This document shows, piece after piece, positions 56,656-64,000 of a DNA stretch of 64,000 bases. Every line of letters begins with the position of its first letter. Position 1 is the first letter of the stretch. Made by a program: the position numbers and the translations under genes. The DNA lies in assembly GCA_013822395.1 (NCBI GenBank), contig PNKK01000002.1, positions 62,001 through 126,000 on the forward strand. The letters are read 5' to 3'. A model generated the notes under the pieces. That model saw only the letters and a list, made by a program, of their open reading frames with translations. It searched no databases and was not told the DNA's origin. The DNA is from Anaerolinea sp. (lineage in GTDB: Bacteria; Chloroflexota; Limnocylindria; Limnocylindrales; CSP1-4).

Positions 56656-57488
56656 GACTCGGCCCTCGTCTTCACGCTGTGGTGGCTATGGCAGAGGCTC
56701 TGGAGGTTGTCCTCGTCGTCGGTCCCGCCGGCGCGCTTGGGAACGCGGTGGTCGACGTCGGTCGCGGGCTCGCCGCACCCCACCCCGTCGGTCTCCCACT
56801 GGCACGTCGGGTGGGCCTCCAACTGGCGCGCTCGGGGACCGCGGCGCCAGGCCGAGTCGTAGCCGCGGCTGTTGCTGTTGGGCCGGGGCTTGCCGGCGTC
56901 AGGTGCCGCCTGCTCGATGTAGGCACTGATCCGGGCCGCCATCGTCGGCGCGTCCGGGTCCCGGTTGCGGAGGTGGTTGAGAAAGGCGATCCAGCGCTCG
57001 TACTGCGCGATCGTCTCGAACCGGAGGGTCGAGGTGAACGACTCGGAGACCCACTGGTCAACCTCGACCTTGACCCGCTCAGCGATCAGCGCGTCGGCCT
57101 CGTCGGGCGCGTAGCCGGTGCCGGCAAGGGCATCGGTGTCGCGGAGCTGCCCCACCACCTCGGCGAGCGCGTCCCGGTCGTAGCTGCCAAGGTCGCTCGT
57201 GCGATTGTCGGCCAAGAGGTAGGCGACGGCGTCCTCGTCGGACAGCTCGACGACCGCCGCGGCGACCTTCTTCCAGCCGAGCGACTTGGCGGCCAGGAAG
57301 ACGTGGTTACCCGCGACCACGTAGCGGGTCGACGCCTGGACCACAACTGGCTTGACCTGCGAGAACCTCGTCAGGCTCTCGGCGATCCGCTCGACGTCGC
57401 CGTGACGGGCATTCTGTGGGTGGGGCCGGATGCTGTCGATCGGCACGACTAAGCCGGCCAACTCCTCGGCGATCCGCTCGACGCTCAT
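56652..57488 (-). CDS. ParB-like domain fused to HNH nuclease
   Basis: N-term LVVPIDSIRPHPQNARHGDVERIAESLTRF...YVVAGNH; C-term HPTCQWETDGVGCGEPATDVDHRVPKRAGGTDDEDNLQSLCHSHH. Confidence 0.85.
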   Translation of the reverse strand: MSVERIAEELAGLVVPIDSIRPHPQNARHGDVERIAESLTRFSQVKPVVVQASTRYVVAGNHVFLAAKSLGWKKVAAAVVELSDEDAVAYLLADNRTSDLGSYDRDALAEVVGQLRDTDALAGTGYAPDEADALIAERVKVEVDQWVSESFTSTLRFETIAQYERWIAFLNHLRNRDPDAPTMAARISAYIEQAAPDAGKPRPNSNSRGYDSAWRRGPRARQLEAHPTCQWETDGVGCGEPATDVDHRVPKRAGGTDDEDNLQSLCHSHHSVKTRAES

Positions 57489-57691
57489 CGCCTCGCCTCC
57501 AGATCGGCCGGCCCATTGCAGGGCTTGGCCGGGAACGTCTCCATCAGGCGGAGACCGCAGCGCAGGCAGACGAGCCGGAGGACATCGAAGTCATGGAGGG
57601 CGGCCGCCGCCTCCGCGAGATGAGGAACGGGGGCGGGCTCCGGCTCGGGCGGTGCGTCCACCGCCGACGCCAGCGCGATCCGCTCGCTCAT
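57485..57691 (-). CDS. Small phage protein
   Basis: LRLVCLRCGLRLMETFPAKPCNG. Confidence 0.5.
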   Translation of the reverse strand: MSERIALASAVDAPPEPEPAPVPHLAEAAAALHDFDVLRLVCLRCGLRLMETFPAKPCNGPADLEARR

Positions 57692-58176
57692 CGCCGCGCG
57701 CGGTTGCCCGACCAGCTCTCGATGAGGGCAACCGGGCGGTACGCCTCGGACGGACAGGCGTCCCAGGCCGCGGGCTCCTGCTCGCCCGTGTAGCGGATCT
57801 TGTATTGGGCGCGGAGCGCGTGCAGCCGGCGCACCCCGCCGAGGGCGCACACCTCGCACGTCACCGGAGCGTGGAGCACGTTCGGATCGCAGTGCGGGTA
57901 GGCCGGCAGATCGAGGCGCTCGGCGGCCGCCAGGTAGGTTTGCTGGCGCGTCGTCAGCCGGTCATCGCCGGCGCACCTGTAGCACAACTCGTCGGGTGAC
58001 GTGTTCAGGCGATGGGCACAGCGAACGCACTGGTAGCGCGGCGCTGGTGGTGGCGGAGTGAACCGCCGCTCAAAGCCGTCGCCGTACACCCGCCGCGCCC
58101 CCCCGACGCCGTACGCGACCCAGTGCGGCTTCCCGTGGCGCAGCCGGTCGTGGAGGCCGATCAGCCGCGCAATCAT
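57688..58176 (-). CDS. Zinc-finger phage protein
   Basis: YQCVRCAHRLNTSPDELCYRCAGDD...CEVCALGGVRRLH. Confidence 0.6.
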   Translation of the reverse strand: MIARLIGLHDRLRHGKPHWVAYGVGGARRVYGDGFERRFTPPPPAPRYQCVRCAHRLNTSPDELCYRCAGDDRLTTRQQTYLAAAERLDLPAYPHCDPNVLHAPVTCEVCALGGVRRLHALRAQYKIRYTGEQEPAAWDACPSEAYRPVALIESWSGNRARR

Positions 58177-58392
58177 CGCGCACCACCGCCGTACGGGACC
58201 GCCAGGCCAACCTCGTCGCGCCAGGCAGCGGACCGGACCGAGCGACGGCCCAGGACGAACCTGACCCCCACGAGGACGGCGAAGGCGAGCGCGAGGGCCA
58301 TCACCGGGCCCCTCCCGAGCAGGTGACGGCGAACCCGTCCTCGACCATCTGGTCGTTCACGTTCGTGCCGTCGGTCGGGTCGCGCAGTTCGG

Positions 58393-58767
58393 TCATGCCA
58401 CGATGTCCAGTCTTGGGCGTCCGAGATGGCCCTCACGCACACCACGAATGGCGTGGCAGTTCGCGCATCGGATTTCACACTTCGCGATTTCGGCGAGCAG
58501 CCGATCCCACGAGCAGGTCAGGGCCTTCGAGATGTCGAATGACTTGGTCGCTGGGTCCACATGGTCGAAGTGGAGAGCTGCCGAGTGTTCTCGGTATCCG
58601 CAATCGACGCACCCGCGCTCAAGCTTGATCCCGTTGATCGCCGTGAGCCTCTCGGCGCGAACTAGGGCAACCTTCTCGCGTGACTTCTTGCGACTGGCGA
58701 CTGGATCGCGCCAATAGGAAGCGCGAGCTGCATCCCGGTCGCGCTGCGCCTTCGCCGCGGTCCTCAT
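58393..58767 (-). CDS. HNH endonuclease
   Basis: GCVDCGYREHSAALHFDHVDPATKSF...CEIRCANCHAIR. Confidence 0.8.
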   Translation of the reverse strand: MRTAAKAQRDRDAARASYWRDPVASRKKSREKVALVRAERLTAINGIKLERGCVDCGYREHSAALHFDHVDPATKSFDISKALTCSWDRLLAEIAKCEIRCANCHAIRGVREGHLGRPRLDIVA

Positions 58768-59111
58768 GGCACCCTCGGACCGTGACCGTCGTAGGCGACC
58801 GCGTGACCGTCCGTGATCATCTGCGCATTGATGTCGAGCCCATCGGCCCGAATGAGAGTCGCCAGGTAGCGGCCATAGCGCTCGCGCTTGTCCTTCTGCG
58901 TGCGGATCATGACCTGCGAGTTCTCGGGGAGGCCGATGAGCCCGGCCAGATGCGCCTTCGCCGCCACACCCTCAACCGTTGGCAGCTCTGGCGCGTCAAT
59001 GCCGGCGAGCCGTAGCGTGAGCGTGGTCTGCACGTCGAGCCCGAGGTCAACCCGGGCATAGATCGTGTCGCCATCGAGGACGCGCAGGACCTCGGCGCGA
59101 TACTCATACAT
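58764..59111 (-). CDS. Thermonuclease (SNase-like)
   Basis: VLDGDTIYARVDLG...LRLAGIDAPEL...DKRERYGRYLA. Confidence 0.85.
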   Translation of the reverse strand: MYEYRAEVLRVLDGDTIYARVDLGLDVQTTLTLRLAGIDAPELPTVEGVAAKAHLAGLIGLPENSQVMIRTQKDKRERYGRYLATLIRADGLDINAQMITDGHAVAYDGHGPRVP

Positions 59112-59424
59112 GGTCGCCTCCCTCGGCGCATGAACAGCGCAGCCGCGCCGCGATGGCGTCGGCCAGGGCGGTGACGAACGTGTCGCGCGACTCGGCGCCC
59201 CCCAGAGCGTCGGTGGAGCTGACGCTGCGAGCCCCGCCGATGAGCGTCACCTGAAGCCCGGGGTGGCGGCCGCGAAGGAAGTTCACGAGCTGCTCGCCCT
59301 CGGCCTGAGGCAGCGTCACGGGCGACAGGACGATGATGCCGCCCGGGACTGGGAGAATGTCGAGCGTCGGCAGGCTAGCCATGGTCGGCCACCCGGAGCG
59401 CGAGGACATAGAGCGCCGCCGCAA
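59104..59424 (-). CDS. Hypothetical phage protein
   Basis: Overlapping compact operon ORF. Confidence 0.5.
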   Translation of the reverse strand: MRRRSMSSRSGWPTMASLPTLDILPVPGGIIVLSPVTLPQAEGEQLVNFLRGRHPGLQVTLIGGARSVSSTDALGGAESRDTFVTALADAIAARLRCSCAEGGDHV

Positions 59425-59665
59425 CGTACTGCCGTTCGTCCGCCGACAGGCCGGCCCCGTCCCAGCCGCGCCAGCTTGACTCGGGCGGGACGAACCCGGG
59501 CCCGCCGCCCTGCTCGTCGTCCATCCAGACCGCCAGGTTCAGGAGACCACCGCGGGCGCCATCGCTCGTCATGTAGAGCGTCGCTTGGACCCGCTGGTTG
59601 ACCACTGCATCTGGCAGGGCCTTAGTTCCGCCAATCGGAATGTCGGTCAGGTCAAGCTCAGTCAT
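59375..59665 (-). CDS. Hypothetical phage protein
   Basis: MTELDLTDIPIGGTKALPDAVVNQRVQATLYM. Confidence 0.55.
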   Translation of the reverse strand: MTELDLTDIPIGGTKALPDAVVNQRVQATLYMTSDGARGGLLNLAVWMDDEQGGGPGFVPPESSWRGWDGAGLSADERQYVAAALYVLALRVADHG

Positions 59666-60054
59666 CCCGCCACTCCATCCAGAGGACCAGCGCCATCGCG
59701 GACACGAGCATCGCCACGTAGAGCACCGGGAGCAGGCTGATCGGCATCGGGTGACTTCTCCTGGGTGGCTAGGTACGCTCGCAGTGCCGGGCGGTGGCCA
59801 GTCGCCCAGCCGTACAGGTGGTGCCACTCGCAGAGCGAGACGAGCGAGTTGGGCCGCGATGGGGCACGCTTGCCCATCGCCGGCGCCGCCTTGACGTGGT
59901 CGAGGGTGAGGCGACCACGGCACGTCGCCGGGTCCTCACCGAGCGCCACCGCCACGCAGCCGCGGTCGCGATCGAGGACCGCAAGCCGGAGCTCGGGGGT
60001 CACCGGGTCCGTTCGACGGGCGCCTGGAGAGCGCCGGAGCGGCGCCCTACGCAC
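59662..60054 (-). CDS. HNH endonuclease
   Basis: VLDRDRGCVAVAL...RLTLDHVKAAPAMGKRAPSRPNSLVSLCEWHHLYGW. Confidence 0.75.
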   Translation of the reverse strand: MRRAPLRRSPGARRTDPVTPELRLAVLDRDRGCVAVALGEDPATCRGRLTLDHVKAAPAMGKRAPSRPNSLVSLCEWHHLYGWATGHRPALRAYLATQEKSPDADQPAPGALRGDARVRDGAGPLDGVAG

Positions 60055-60135
60055 GCGCCGAACGGGGAACCCGCGGCGAGCCGGGGGGAGCGCACCGCGG
60101 GCTGTCGGGAGTCCATACCATCACAGGCATAGTCT

Positions 60136-60149
60136 CACACGGACGTATG
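60136..60149. promoter_or_regulatory. Imperfect operator-family site
   Basis: CACAC-GGAC-GTATG near a TTGACG. Confidence 0.45.
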
Positions 60150-60151
60150 TG

Positions 60152-60352
60152 TCACGTCAAGCCGGCGAGCGTCCCCGACTCCGCCTCGCGGGTCGTGAAG
60201 AAGGCCCGGGTCGGTGCCTCCTTGCCGCGACCGTCGTGCTCCTGGTGTGGGCAATACCAGCCCCAGCGTGGGCTCCCGAGCCAACCCAGCAGGACACCAT
60301 GCTCGGGCTTGACGGGGCAGCGCGGTCCGCGTTGCCGGCGCTCTGCTATCAT
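60152..60352 (-). CDS. Small phage protein
   Basis: MIAERRQRGPRCPVKPEHGVLLGWLGSPRWGWYCPHQEH. Confidence 0.5.
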   Translation of the reverse strand: MIAERRQRGPRCPVKPEHGVLLGWLGSPRWGWYCPHQEHDGRGKEAPTRAFFTTREAESGTLAGLT

Positions 60353-60365
60353 CGACGTCCTCCTC

Positions 60366-61232
60366 TCAGGCGACCGTGAGCTGGCGCGCCATGTGGTGCG
60401 CTCGATGGAAGTGGGCCTCGGACGCGACCCGCGACACCATTCCCTTGAGGGCCTCTGCCTTGGCGCCGACCAGCTCGGCGTTGCCGGCGTGGACGCCGGT
60501 CGGCAACAGCTCGGCCACCCGGCTGAGCGCCTGCGCGGCGCGATCCAGTTCGGCCAGCAGGTCCCGAGCGGAGCGCATCCGCTCCACCGACAGGGACTCG
60601 ACCTCGTCCTCGCCGAACATCGCGCCCTGCTGCTCCTGGAGCGCGAGGTGCCCGGTCAGCCGGTCGAGGTCATTCTGGTAGCGGAGATCGCCAGCGCTCA
60701 TGGCGCGCATGACCCGGAACTGGCCCTCGTGCGAGAGCCGAGAGATGTGGCCCGCGCTCCAGGCATCGAGCTGCCCACTGGCGACGAGATCACGGAGCTG
60801 GGGCGCGAGCCTGTGGAGCCTGAGCCGGGCGCGGATGGCGCTCTCGGACTTGCCGATCCGGGCAGCGAGTTCCTCAATGGTCATGCCCGTGTCCAGCAAC
60901 CGCTGATAGCCGTCGGCCTCCTCGACCGGGTTGAGGTCGTGTCGCAGGACGTTTTCGACGAGGGCCACCATGAAGGCGTCGGTGCCTTCGAGATCGCCCC
61001 TCACCACCACCGGCACCTCGGAAAGGCCGGCCATCCGCGCCGCGCGCCAGCGGCGTTCGCCGGCGATGAGCACGAACCGATCCCCGACCGGCCGCACGAC
61101 CAGCGGCTCGACCACCCCGAGGCTGGCGATGCTGTCGGCGAGCTCGGCCAGGGCCGCGCGGTCGAAGTGTCGACGCGGCTGATCCGGGTCGGGATCGATG
61201 GCGTCGAGCGGGAGCGCACGAAGGTCGGTCAC
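60366..61232 (-). CDS. ParB/Spo0J-family protein (GTG start)
   Basis: IDPDPDQPRRHFDRAALAELADSIASLGVVEPLVV...LIAGERRWRAARMAGL; HTH EELAARIGKSESAIRARLRL; no ParA nearby. Confidence 0.88.
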   Translation of the reverse strand: MTDLRALPLDAIDPDPDQPRRHFDRAALAELADSIASLGVVEPLVVRPVGDRFVLIAGERRWRAARMAGLSEVPVVVRGDLEGTDAFMVALVENVLRHDLNPVEEADGYQRLLDTGMTIEELAARIGKSESAIRARLRLHRLAPQLRDLVASGQLDAWSAGHISRLSHEGQFRVMRAMSAGDLRYQNDLDRLTGHLALQEQQGAMFGEDEVESLSVERMRSARDLLAELDRAAQALSRVAELLPTGVHAGNAELVGAKAEALKGMVSRVASEAHFHRAHHMARQLTVA

Positions 61233-61288
61233 GACTCGGTCTCCTCGTAGGGTGGGAAGTCTGTTGGCCGGCAGGCGGTTCCGTTCAT
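61229..61288 (-). CDS. 19-aa leaderless upstream peptide MNGTACRPTDFPPYEETES overlapping parB start
   Basis: ATG six nt after TAGTCT -10; stop TGA overlaps GTG of parB. Confidence 0.5.
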   Translation of the reverse strand: MNGTACRPTDFPPYEETES

Positions 61289-61294
61289 GTCCAA

Positions 61295-61336
61295 AGACTA
61301 CCACCATAGGGTGACTATGTCAATACGTTTGTATTG
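61295..61336 (-). promoter_or_regulatory. sigma70-like promoter with overlapping operator
   Basis: CAATACAAACGTATTGACA-N17-TAGTCT on minus strand. Confidence 0.72.
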
Positions 61337-61350
61337 GCAGGGCGGGCGGG

Positions 61351-61833
61351 CTACCCCGGCCGCGCCGGGTCGTACCGGGCGCCGGCGAGCTGGGCCGCGG
61401 CGTAGGCGACGGCGGCGGCGGCCGTGGCGAGGTCGGGATAGACGAACGCCACATTGGCCAGCGCGAACCGCCAGGACTCGCGGTCGGCCGGCGTCCCCGC
61501 GACCGGCAGCACGCGGATACCACGTGCGGTCGCGTAGCCGATCTCGAAGCCCGTGCCGCGGCCGCTCTCATCGGCCAGGAGGTAGGCGACCACGAGGTCG
61601 GCACGCCCGATCGACACGAGGTCCGCCGGCACGTAGAAATCGGGCCGGTCATCGGCCGCGGGCGCTCCCGGAATGTTCGCGCCCGGCCGGATGGTCAGCG
61701 GATACGGCCAGTTCAGCCCGCCATGCTGCCGCCACGCCGTGGACAGCGCCAACTCGAACTCGTCGCGCCACAGCGCGTTCGGTCCGCGCACCGGGCCGGC
61801 GAGGTAGACGGCCAGCCGATCATCGGTTGTCAC
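61351..61833 (-). CDS. Nucleoside 2-deoxyribosyltransferase-like protein
   Basis: VYLAGPVRGPN...ADLVVAYLLADESGRGTGFEIGYA. Confidence 0.75.
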   Translation of the reverse strand: MTTDDRLAVYLAGPVRGPNALWRDEFELALSTAWRQHGGLNWPYPLTIRPGANIPGAPAADDRPDFYVPADLVSIGRADLVVAYLLADESGRGTGFEIGYATARGIRVLPVAGTPADRESWRFALANVAFVYPDLATAAAAVAYAAAQLAGARYDPARPG

Positions 61834-62474
61834 TGTTCGTCCACCCGGGTGATGCTGGCCTCACTCGAGAAGCCCGCGCCGTACCGACGAGTGAGCTTCG
61901 CGGTGTTGTGGGCGGCGACCTCGGAGAGGGCGAGGCCGTACGCGTCGGCGAGGGCGGCGACGTACCAGAGGACATCGCCGAGCTCGGCGCGCATCCGGTC
62001 CCGGTCCTCCGGATGCCCGTGGCCGACCTCCTTCTTTACCAAGTCAGCGACCTCGCCAGCCTCGCCCGCGACGCCGAGCCCCAGGATGGTCCGGCGGAAG
62101 CCGAGATCCTCAGCGAGGGCCGCCGTCCGAAGCGCGTGGCGCTGGTAGTCGTCGAGGAGCCCCGCCGCGCGCAGCGCGTCGAGCTCCTTGCGGGTCACGA
62201 GCGCGAGCCCGGCATCCTCCACCGCCCGACAGAAACGGTCCGCCTCGGATCGGTAGAACCCTGCGCCGTCTTCATAGCTGCCGAGGCGGCGTGCCCCGAG
62301 GGTCCCGGCGAACAGGGCACGCGCCAGCGCCTCAGCGCTCACTTGACCAGCAGCCAGTACGTCCGGCGGTGGCACTGGTCGCAAGGACCCAGGCCGTACT
62401 TCGGATGGAGGGTCGGCGCGTCGGGCTGAAGCCGTCGCTCCGTCTGACATCGCGAGCACCGCCAGATGGGCCAT
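61830..62474 (-). CDS. MazG-like nucleotide pyrophosphohydrolase
   Basis: LGVAGEAGEVADLVKKEVGHGHPEDRDRMRAELGDVLWYVAALAD. Confidence 0.82.
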   Translation of the reverse strand: MAHLAVLAMSDGATASARRADPPSEVRPGSLRPVPPPDVLAAGQVSAEALARALFAGTLGARRLGSYEDGAGFYRSEADRFCRAVEDAGLALVTRKELDALRAAGLLDDYQRHALRTAALAEDLGFRRTILGLGVAGEAGEVADLVKKEVGHGHPEDRDRMRAELGDVLWYVAALADAYGLALSEVAAHNTAKLTRRYGAGFSSEASITRVDEQ

Positions 62475-62577
62475 GCCTTCTCCTTCTGTTCAGCCACCGG
62501 AGCCCACCACCAGGAACAGGACCAGCGCGGCCCAGGCGAGGGCAAGGGCGGCGGCCGCGGCGACCCACACCCGCCAG

Positions 62578-63165
62578 TCAGACAGTTCGTCCATCAGTGG
62601 CTACCTCCAATGCTTCATGGCCGCCGATCAGCGCCGCGAGCTCGCGCGCCTCGGCGAGGTGGAGTCGGGTGTCGGCGAGCGCGCGATGCGGCTTGGCGTC
62701 ACCCGCCCAACCGGCCCGCACCCCGGCGAGCCTGGCGAGCCGCCGCACGACCCCGATGTCGAGCACGTACCAGACCAGCCGGGCATCGAGCCCGGGCATC
62801 TGGGCCCGGAGGAACCGGCGGTCGAAGTGGCCGACCCCGGAGCCGGCGAGGATGACCCGCTCGTCCCCGGCGTGACGGTTGACCATGTCGAGCACGAGGC
62901 GCTCGGCCTCGTGGATGGAGACGCCTGCGCCGGCGTCGAGCTCAGCGAGCAGTCCATTCGAGGCGTGCATCACCAGGACTTCTCCGGACATCTGCGGCCG
63001 GAGCCAGGGGGCATAGTTGGTGACCACGAAGGAACACGACGCCAGCTCGGGGAAGGCCGGCGTCGTGCGGGTCAGGATGCAGCCGATCTCGATGATCGGG
63101 TCACGTCCCTCGTCGGTCCCCGTCGTCTCGAGGTCGAGAAAGAGGCAGTACGGCGGCAGGTCCAT
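62578..63165 (-). CDS. DEDDh exonuclease (DnaQ/oligoribonuclease-like)
   Basis: LFLDLETTGTDEGRDPIIEIGCI...HRALADTRLHLAEARELA. Confidence 0.82.
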   Translation of the reverse strand: MDLPPYCLFLDLETTGTDEGRDPIIEIGCILTRTTPAFPELASCSFVVTNYAPWLRPQMSGEVLVMHASNGLLAELDAGAGVSIHEAERLVLDMVNRHAGDERVILAGSGVGHFDRRFLRAQMPGLDARLVWYVLDIGVVRRLARLAGVRAGWAGDAKPHRALADTRLHLAEARELAALIGGHEALEVATDGRTV

Positions 63166-63167
63166 CG

Positions 63168-63776
63168 TCAGCCCGCCCGACGCCCGGCGGCGATGGCCCG
63201 CACACGACGCGCCCGCCACTCGGGATCGCGCCACAGCTCGGTCATGCGCGCCCGAGCCCCTGCCACCCGGCCCGGATTGCTCCAGCACGTCCTCCGCGGA
63301 CTGACCTCGGTGGCGCCGGCGGCCAGCGGCAGCGGACTCACCGGCCGGAGCGGACAGCCCGCGTCGCGACAGACCAGGGCGGGCTCGCAGGCCACGCAGA
63401 ACGACTCGACCGCCCCCTCGAGGAGGCCCAGTCGGCGCTCACCGAGCGAGGCCGTTTTCACGCGCCCGCGCAGCGCCAGGTTGATCGAGCCGCAGACCGG
63501 CCCGCAGAACCGACGCCTACGGTTCTCGGCCAGGAAGCTCCGGCCGCATGAGAGGCAGGCTCGCGTCCGTGCCTCTCGGCAGATGACCAGCAGGCTCTCG
63601 TCCGCCAACGCCTCCGCGAGCCGCGCCGCGTTGGCCACCGTCGGCAGGGCGCCGGTTGTCCACTCGCGCACCCGCTGGCGTGACACGCCGAGCGCCTCGC
63701 CGACCTGCGTATGGCTCGTCCCGCGCGCCGCGATGGCGGCGGTGAGCCGGCGGCTGAACTTGTACGCGGCGCTCAC
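63168..63776 (-). CDS. XRE-like HTH protein with zinc-finger region (candidate regulator)
   Basis: TQVGEALGVSRQRVREWTTGALPTVANAARLAEAL; CLSCGRSFLAENRRRRFCGPVCGSINL. Confidence 0.7.
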   Translation of the reverse strand: MSAAYKFSRRLTAAIAARGTSHTQVGEALGVSRQRVREWTTGALPTVANAARLAEALADESLLVICREARTRACLSCGRSFLAENRRRRFCGPVCGSINLALRGRVKTASLGERRLGLLEGAVESFCVACEPALVCRDAGCPLRPVSPLPLAAGATEVSPRRTCWSNPGRVAGARARMTELWRDPEWRARRVRAIAAGRRAG

Positions 63777-63997
63777 GCGGCGACCCGGCGAAGACGGCCT
63801 GTCTCGTCCACGCGGTACGGGCTCCTGACCACGTGGTAGTCCGCCAGGTGCCCGGCCGGCGCCCGGTTCTCGAGCACAAACCCCTCGGCCCGTAGGTCCA
63901 TCACCCGCGCCCCGAGCCGGGTGATGCTCGTTGGCGATCCGTCCGGATAGCGGAGCCGGAAGATCACCTCGAACCCGCCGAGGCTGCCGCGCTCCAC
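63773..63997 (-). CDS. Small phage protein
   Basis: ATGA overlap with HTH gene. Confidence 0.45.
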   Translation of the reverse strand: MERGSLGGFEVIFRLRYPDGSPTSITRLGARVMDLRAEGFVLENRAPAGHLADYHVVRSPYRVDETGRLRRVAA

Positions 63998-64000
63998 GAG

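Larger units (their letters stand above)
17624..64000. mobile_element. Siphovirus-type prophage integrated beside tRNA-Sec; one boundary visible, the other beyond the window
   Basis: Integrase abutting tRNA, full terminase-portal-protease-capsid-tail-lysis order on the minus strand. Confidence 0.93.

Overview
High-GC bacterial chromosome segment (about 1-17.6 kb) joined to one side of a large siphovirus-type prophage (about 17.6 kb to beyond 64 kb). The host part encodes a metallophosphoesterase, M24 peptidase, EamA transporter, SbcD/SbcC-like pair, S51-like peptidase, MBL hydrolase, amidohydrolase, nitrilase, a MobA-like protein, SelB, SelA and tRNA-Sec(UCA). The prophage starts 30 bp from the 5' end of tRNA-Sec with a tyrosine integrase; nearly all its genes lie on the minus strand. 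Reading leftward from 64 kb it encodes nucleotide metabolism, ParB-like proteins and nucleases, a PAPS-reductase/ParB/HNH island, terminase, portal, protease/capsid, connectors, two tail-tube paralogs, tail chaperones, tape measure, fibres, lysis genes and integrase. The far attachment site is outside the window. The most notable observations, all read directly from sequence, are: (1) a dispersed family of ATAC-N4-GTAT palindromes, most overlapping good sigma70-like promoters with a shared TGGTANNCT extended -10, several apparently driving leaderless mRNAs; (2) a G-GGA-AAC -1 frameshift site with a downstream hairpin between the tail chaperone ORFs; (3) a muramidase-like domain fused to a GHSAGG alpha/beta hydrolase; (4) four ParB-like proteins, one fused to HNH, next to an IbrA/IbrB-like pair and a LAGLIDADG gene; (5) a portal-gene fragment duplicated into a small ORF; (6) five TTGCA-N5-TGCAA palindromes between selB and the mobA-like gene. 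Family names come from motif recognition only; no database search was run.
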